DNA of 64,000 nucleotides from DASXVX01 sp036504075 (GTDB lineage: Bacteria > Bacillota > Sulfobacillia > Symbiobacteriales > Symbiobacteriaceae), in NCBI GenBank assembly GCA_036504075.1, contig DASXVX010000094.1, positions 1 through 64,000 on the forward strand. Reading direction: 5' to 3'. The position numbers and the translations under genes are program-made. The notes below the pieces were generated by a model. It ran no database searches, had not been told where the DNA came from, and saw only the letters and a program-made list of their open reading frames with translations. The first letter of the stretch is position 1, and the number at the start of each line of letters is the position of its first letter. Of this stretch, positions 60,429 through 64,000 are shown one piece after another.

Positions 60429-60738
60429 GGTCGAGTGCCCATCGATCCGGGGTCGAGTGCCCATCAATCCGGGGGTCGAGTGCCCATCGATCCGGGGTCG
60501 AGTGCCCATCAATCCGGGGTCGAGTGCCCATCAATCCGGGGTCGGGTGCCCATCGATCCGGGGTCGAGTGCCCACCGATCCGGGGGCGAGTGCCCACCGA
60601 TCCGGGGTCGAGTGCCCACCGATCCGGGGTCGAGTGCCCATCAATCCGGGGGTCGAGTGCCCATCAACCCCGGGCAGGGTGCCCAGCGATCCGGGGTCGA
60701 GTGCCCATCGATCCGGGGTCGGGTGCCCAGCGATCCGG
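60429..60738. repeat. Tandem array of about fourteen 22-bp repeats
   Basis: Head-to-tail units of mostly 22 bases, built as GGTCGAGTGCCC + A(T/C/G)C(G/A)ATCCGG. Variants fall into CATCGATCC, CATCAATCC, CACCGATCC and CAGCGATCC types. There are no unique spacers, so it is not CRISPR. The unit is not a multiple of three, so each strand reads as long stop-free but meaningless frames. Lies between the MFS terminator and the hsdR remnant. Confidence 0.95.
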
Positions 60739-60753
60739 GATGGGTGTCCGGCG

Positions 60754-61543
60754 CTATGCACCGACCGACCACTCCATCGAGACCGCCTCGGCCTGCCGGA
60801 GAACCGTCTCCGTGGCTTCTTCTTGCCTGTCCGGCGGATACTTGTACCGGCGCAGGAGCGTTTTCACCATGACCCGCAGGCGTGCCCGTACGGACTCCCG
60901 CACCGCCCAATCCACCGTCACCGACTTGCGCAGACTTTGGGTGAGTTCGATTGCGATCTTCTTCAGCGTCTCGTCGCCGAGTTCCCGGACGGCCGATTCG
61001 TTTTCGGCCAGGGCGTCGTAGAAGGCGAGTTCGTCTGGGTGCAGGCCCAGGTCCTCGCCACGTCTTGCGGCTTCCCGGAACTTCTTGGCCATTTCGATGA
61101 GCTCTTCGATCACCTGGGCCGTCTCAATGGCCCGGTTGCGGTAACGGGTCAGGGACTGCTGCAGCAACTCCGAGAACGCTGACGTACCTCGTCCAGGAAC
61201 TCGTCGGACAGCACGCCGATGTTGGGTTTGTTCAGTCCCGCCGCCTCGAAGACATCAACGACTTCGGCCGACACCACCGCTCGGGAAATGATTTGTCGTA
61301 GGGCGTGTTCCTTTTGCTCGTACTTGAGCCTTCGTGGCCGCCAGGACGGCCGGGGATGTTGGGGTTGAGCCGTTCGATGGCACGCCGGTGCCGCCCGGTC
61401 AGGGCGACCCGGCGGTGGGTGTCGCGTTCGGTGCCGGGGGTGCGGGCGTTGGGCGGGGAGATGTCAGGGCCATGGGCGGTGGTCCGAGGGCAGCAAGCCA
61501 CTGGAGGGCGCTGTTCCAGGTGAACTTCGTTGAGGATGCTCAT
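60754..61543 (-). pseudogene. hsdR: hsdR remnant: type I restriction endonuclease subunit, deleted and frameshifted
   Basis: The ATG end at 61543 reads SILNEVHLEQ, then (after frame changes) SALQWLAALG and AHGPDISPPNARTPGTERDTHRRVALTGRHRRAIERLNPNIP, matching the start of HsdR proteins. It then jumps to the C-terminal region: YEQKEHALRQIISRAVVSAEVVDVFEAAGLNKPNIGVLSDEFLDEV, another frame break near 61175, and FSELLQQSLTRYRNRAIETAQVIEELIEMAKKFREAARRGEDLGLHPDELAFYDAL. Most of the ~1000-residue protein, including the nuclease and helicase motors, is missing. No hsdM or hsdS is present. Clearly dead. Confidence 0.85.
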
Positions 61544-61908
61544 GCAAGCAAGCTGAACATCTCCCGTGAAGCCATAGGGACGACAGGTGACGGGGGCTGG
61601 CTGTTGTTCTGAGCGGTCCGCAGGTGCTGAGACCCCAGGTTAGAAGTTGACCGAGGCTGGTGTGCGTCTGCGCAGTCAGTCATATCCTGGCGCCCCGATT
61701 GCTTGACTCGCGTGGCATCAGACTCCGGTGCGTTACCTACAGAGACGAGACACACCTCGTGGCCTCCCAGGGGGCTCTGATTGCGCCTTCATAATAGATA
61801 CCGCCACGGGCATCCTGGTGGCCTTCCCGTCAGCCAGGCATATACAACCGTCCAAGGTCGCAGTAACATTGGATCTTGCGAAACACCTCTCTTAGGAGGA
61901 CTGGGGAG
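61544..61908. other. 365-bp stretch without a recognisable gene
   Basis: Mixed composition, no long frame with protein-like sequence, no clear promoter boxes for the gene starting at 61909. A short plus-strand frame ending at 61612 (KLNISREAIGTTGDGGWLLF) is not convincing. Confidence 0.5.
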
Positions 61909-63393
61909 ATGCAACTCTGTGAGTGGCTGGAGGATGGCCAGGACGGCGGATCAAGTGCCGATCAACGTGATGAATTCCGTGGGCTATTCGAGGCTAAGGC
62001 ACTTGAACTGCTCCACAGGATCAATCCCGTACTCGAGCCCGAAGTCGTTCTACTACAGGTATCCCCGTACGAACCGGACGAAGACGAGAGTTTTCAACAA
62101 ATCACTGTGACGTCCGGTAACACATTCCAATCAAGCGTCCTCATCGAAGGACTGAAAAGCATTCCCCATTCTGGAAATGGCCGACGTACACATGACTTCT
62201 TTGCCGATGTCGAAAATGCCCTGAGGCCACTGCTAAGTAAGGCATGTCCGGGGAAAATGGTATTCCTGTCAGAAACCCTGGACGGCACGCTATATGGGCA
62301 TATACTGATTCTGATAATTGGAGGAGCTTTGGCTTCCAAAGTGCGATGGATCAATTATCCTGCCAATAACCCGCTCCCCCCAGATTCACTTTTGGAAGCT
62401 GCGGCCGAGGTCTTCATAACTGAGTGCTCGGCTGAACTCGTCGGTCAGTTTCCTCCGATGTTCAAGGAAATTTTTGGCATCCGTGTCCAGGAACTACTGC
62501 GGGCCAGTGCCTGCAACCTAATGCGAATAGTTGCGGCCCAAGCGGCCGTTTCTAATGATGATGGTCAAGAGGTTTATGAAGCCTTTGAATCCGTAGCGGC
62601 CGAACTGTATGAAGGTGCACCAGCGCGCGGTTCAATAGTGGTGGCGTCTCCCACAACCTTGGGTGACTCAATACGGGTTCTCTTCGCTGAGCCAATCATC
62701 ATCGAACCTAGGACGTGCCGACATATTCGTAAGCTGCTCGAAACTACAACCGGGTCAATGGCTTTACTGGTCTACTCTACAAAGCGTTCTGTAAATAAAA
62801 CTAGAGATCTCAGCATTCACGGATTAGTGGATGCGTCAGAAATCGAGGACGTATTTCGGGTGGACTTTAAGGGACACAGAAGCTGGGAACTGTCCCGTGG
62901 GTCGATTCAACTCATGAGAGTCATGGCTGGCGTCCCATCTGCTCCCCAGTATGAGTCCCGGTTTCGGCAGGAGGCATCAATGCGGTTTGCTGGCCTCGCA
63001 GGCATAGCTGATATAGAGCGGCTATGGAACCTTGTCTCAGCCGCCCCGAGACAAAAACATGGCACCATCGTGATCGTGGCGGCTGACGCTGAAAGCGAAG
63101 CCAAACGTCTCATTTGTACACAGATTGACCCTGATCGAAGCACTTTTGATCAAAGCATGGTCGAGGACATCACCGCTATCGATGGTGCACTTATCTTTGA
63201 TCCCAAAGGGCGCTGCCATGCAATGGGAGCAATTTTGAAACAAGGACCCGCTAAGCCTGACCTTTTGGCACGCATGGAAACCAGTCCCTCACGAGGGTCA
63301 CGATATAACTCAGCGGTGGAATACGTAAAGTTCGCTCCAAGTCCTCGTTTGGCGGTCGTGGTCTCAGTAGACGGATCGATTGACGTGATATGA
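61909..63393 (+). CDS. Unknown protein with C-terminal DisA/DAC-like domain (putative nucleotide sensor)
   Basis: 494 residues from ATG 61909 (AGGAGGA 8 bases upstream). Residues 365-494 follow the layout of diadenylate cyclase (DisA_N) domains: helix IADIERLWNLVSAAPRQKHGTIVIVAADA, then DGALIFDPKGRCHAMGAIL (DGA at 425-427), then GSRYNSAVEYV where active enzymes have GTRHRAA, and a final LAVVVSVDGSIDVI strand. The RHR catalytic triplet is RYN, so synthesis of c-di-AMP is doubtful and a nucleotide-sensing role is more likely. Residues 1-360 match no family I recognise; no membrane helix except perhaps HILILIIGGALA (131-142). Lower GC and different codon use mark it as acquired. Flanked by restriction and recombinase remnants. 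Confidence 0.7.
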   Translation: MQLCEWLEDGQDGGSSADQRDEFRGLFEAKALELLHRINPVLEPEVVLLQVSPYEPDEDESFQQITVTSGNTFQSSVLIEGLKSIPHSGNGRRTHDFFADVENALRPLLSKACPGKMVFLSETLDGTLYGHILILIIGGALASKVRWINYPANNPLPPDSLLEAAAEVFITECSAELVGQFPPMFKEIFGIRVQELLRASACNLMRIVAAQAAVSNDDGQEVYEAFESVAAELYEGAPARGSIVVASPTTLGDSIRVLFAEPIIIEPRTCRHIRKLLETTTGSMALLVYSTKRSVNKTRDLSIHGLVDASEIEDVFRVDFKGHRSWELSRGSIQLMRVMAGVPSAPQYESRFRQEASMRFAGLAGIADIERLWNLVSAAPRQKHGTIVIVAADAESEAKRLICTQIDPDRSTFDQSMVEDITAIDGALIFDPKGRCHAMGAILKQGPAKPDLLARMETSPSRGSRYNSAVEYVKFAPSPRLAVVVSVDGSIDVI

Positions 63394-63491
63394 CGGCGTC
63401 TCCCACAACATTGGGGGACACACCGAATAGCGGCAGAACAGGCCGGAGGCCAACAGGCGTGTCACCGTGCCGAACCTCAAAGCAGGCTCCG

Positions 63492-63700
63492 CTACCCCAG
63501 CTCACCTGAACACTCCGGTGGTTCCGGCGGGCCGTATAGAATGGTACTGTTGTCAAGGCCAATCGTCCGGGATAGGCCATCGAGGTCAGGAAAGAGATGC
63601 CGACTGCTGAAGCCAAGGGCACGAAGCTCTCTCGCAAGTCCATCCTTTGCAGAGGAAGGCACAACATATCGAGCCAAGTACTTAGATTCGGTCAAGACTT
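63492..63700 (-). pseudogene. C-terminal fragment resembling an FRG-domain protein
   Basis: The frame reads ESKYLARYVVPSSAKDGLARELRALGFSSRHLFPDLDGLSRTIGLD before stopping at 63492. The IPxxxKxxILRELxxxG....LFPDLDGLA pattern is what I associate with the end of FRG-domain proteins, often found with phages and defence genes. The N-terminal bulk is missing and the upstream side joins integrase sequence in another frame near 63700. Assignment is tentative. Confidence 0.4.
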
Positions 63701-63960
63701 CAGTGATGCTTCTACCCTTGTCTGGAAGAACGACCGTATCATCCTCACCCGGTGCCGATCGTCGATGCCTTCCGGCTTGTCGATTGTGGGCCGGCTATGT
63801 CCCCCCGCAAATCATCCAAAGTGATCGAGTCCACGGGCGCGTCTCCGGTCACCTGCACGAGCAAGCTCATCTGCAGCCTGTACGTGCGCAGTGTATCCGG
63901 GCTGTACCCCTCTGCCCGGCGCTGTTCTATCCAGCAATTGATCGTCTCGGTCGCCAGCAT
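63692..63960 (-). pseudogene. N-terminal fragment of a tyrosine recombinase (phage integrase), frameshifted
   Basis: ATG 63960 with GGGAGG 9 bases upstream starts LATETINCWIEQRRAEGYSPDTLRTYRLQMSLLVQVTGDAPVDSITLDDLRGDIA, the SAM-like core-binding domain of tyrosine recombinases. After a frame change near 63790 the sequence continues TIDKPEGIDDRHRVRMIRSFFQ, again typical (R..R.IRSFF.W). It then breaks at about 63700. The catalytic R-H-R-Y domain is absent, so this copy is inactive. Confidence 0.75.
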
Positions 63961-63981
63961 AAACAAGGACCTCCCGATGAC

Positions 63982-64000
63982 AGAATCACAGATTGATTCT
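63982..64000. promoter_or_regulatory. Palindrome upstream of the integrase fragment
   Basis: AGAATCA-CAGAT-TGATTCT, a perfect 7-bp inverted repeat about 22 bases from the integrase start codon at the window edge. Could be a repressor operator or part of a recombination site. Confidence 0.35.

Noticed and set aside
60429..60738. CRISPR array
   Set aside because: Units are directly adjacent with no unique spacers, 22 bp is short for a repeat, and no cas genes are present.
60313..61182. Long open frames (up to 335 codons) through the 22-bp array on both strands
   Set aside because: They arise because the repeat lacks stops and is not a multiple of three; the encoded repeats change frame and the ends run antisense to the hsdR remnant.

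Overview
The window looks like a chromosomal segment of a GC-rich Bacillota (Firmicutes) bacterium of the Symbiobacterium/Clostridia kind. The evidence is strong GGAGG ribosome binding sites with frequent GTG/TTG starts, a split Wzz + BY-kinase + PHP-phosphatase capsule regulator, S-layer homology (SLH) proteins, a KimA-type potassium importer, a c-di-AMP (ydaO) riboswitch, sigma-54 regulation and an EtfBA-FixCX electron-transfer module. The exact taxon cannot be fixed by reading alone. No rRNA, tRNA or CRISPR array was seen.

Layout. 1-6 kb: a membrane-anchored five-repeat protein coupled to a Tyr-rich secreted protein, a CDGSH iron-sulfur protein, three GNAT acetyltransferases, a GGDEF protein with a ribbon-helix-helix-like tail, and a GntR/UTRA regulator. 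6.2-29.2 kb: a large co-directional exopolysaccharide locus. It holds a PHP phosphatase, an SLH protein, Wzz, BY-kinase, GalU, ManC, Ugd, UDP-xylose synthase, Wzx flippase, seven glycosyltransferases including a WecG/TagA type, a Wzy-like polymerase, two acyltransferases, a PIG-L deacetylase lipoprotein, Gmd, Fcl and a WbaP-type initiating transferase. 29.2-34.5 kb: an O-antigen-ligase-like TPR membrane protein, phosphoglucomutase, a three-SLH protein and a 40-residue membrane peptide. 34.6-38.9 kb: a KimA-like K+ importer with a small HTH protein, divergent from a KdpD-like kinase. 38.9-42.2 kb: a sulfide/persulfide detoxification operon (rhodanese, rhodanese-MBL, TusA-rhodanese, DsrE remnant, TauE) behind a CsoR/CstR-type operator.

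43-55 kb: a short-chain acyl-CoA oxidation island. The CoA-transferase and thiolase (minus strand) face a plus-strand operon of SDR, GntP-type permease, acyl-CoA dehydrogenase, EtfB, EtfA, FixC, FixX and MaoC hydratase. A sigma-54 enhancer-binding regulator lies between them. Both operons carry readable -24/-12 promoters, duplicated in tandem upstream of the CoA-transferase. The hydratase and reductase are both of (R)-specific types, so the locus reads as an (R)-3-hydroxyacyl-CoA route feeding electrons through Etf-FixCX to quinone. 55-60.3 kb: a c-di-AMP riboswitch controlling a secreted CAP-domain protein, a large secreted Ig-like protein behind a structured leader, and an MFS exporter.

60.3-64 kb: a decayed accessory region. 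It contains a 14-copy 22-bp tandem array, a shattered hsdR pseudogene, a lower-GC gene with a C-terminal domain resembling DisA/DAC diadenylate cyclases, and fragments of an FRG-like gene and a tyrosine recombinase. This is the likeliest place for an undescribed system, together with the GGDEF-RHH fusion and the (R)-specific beta-oxidation island.
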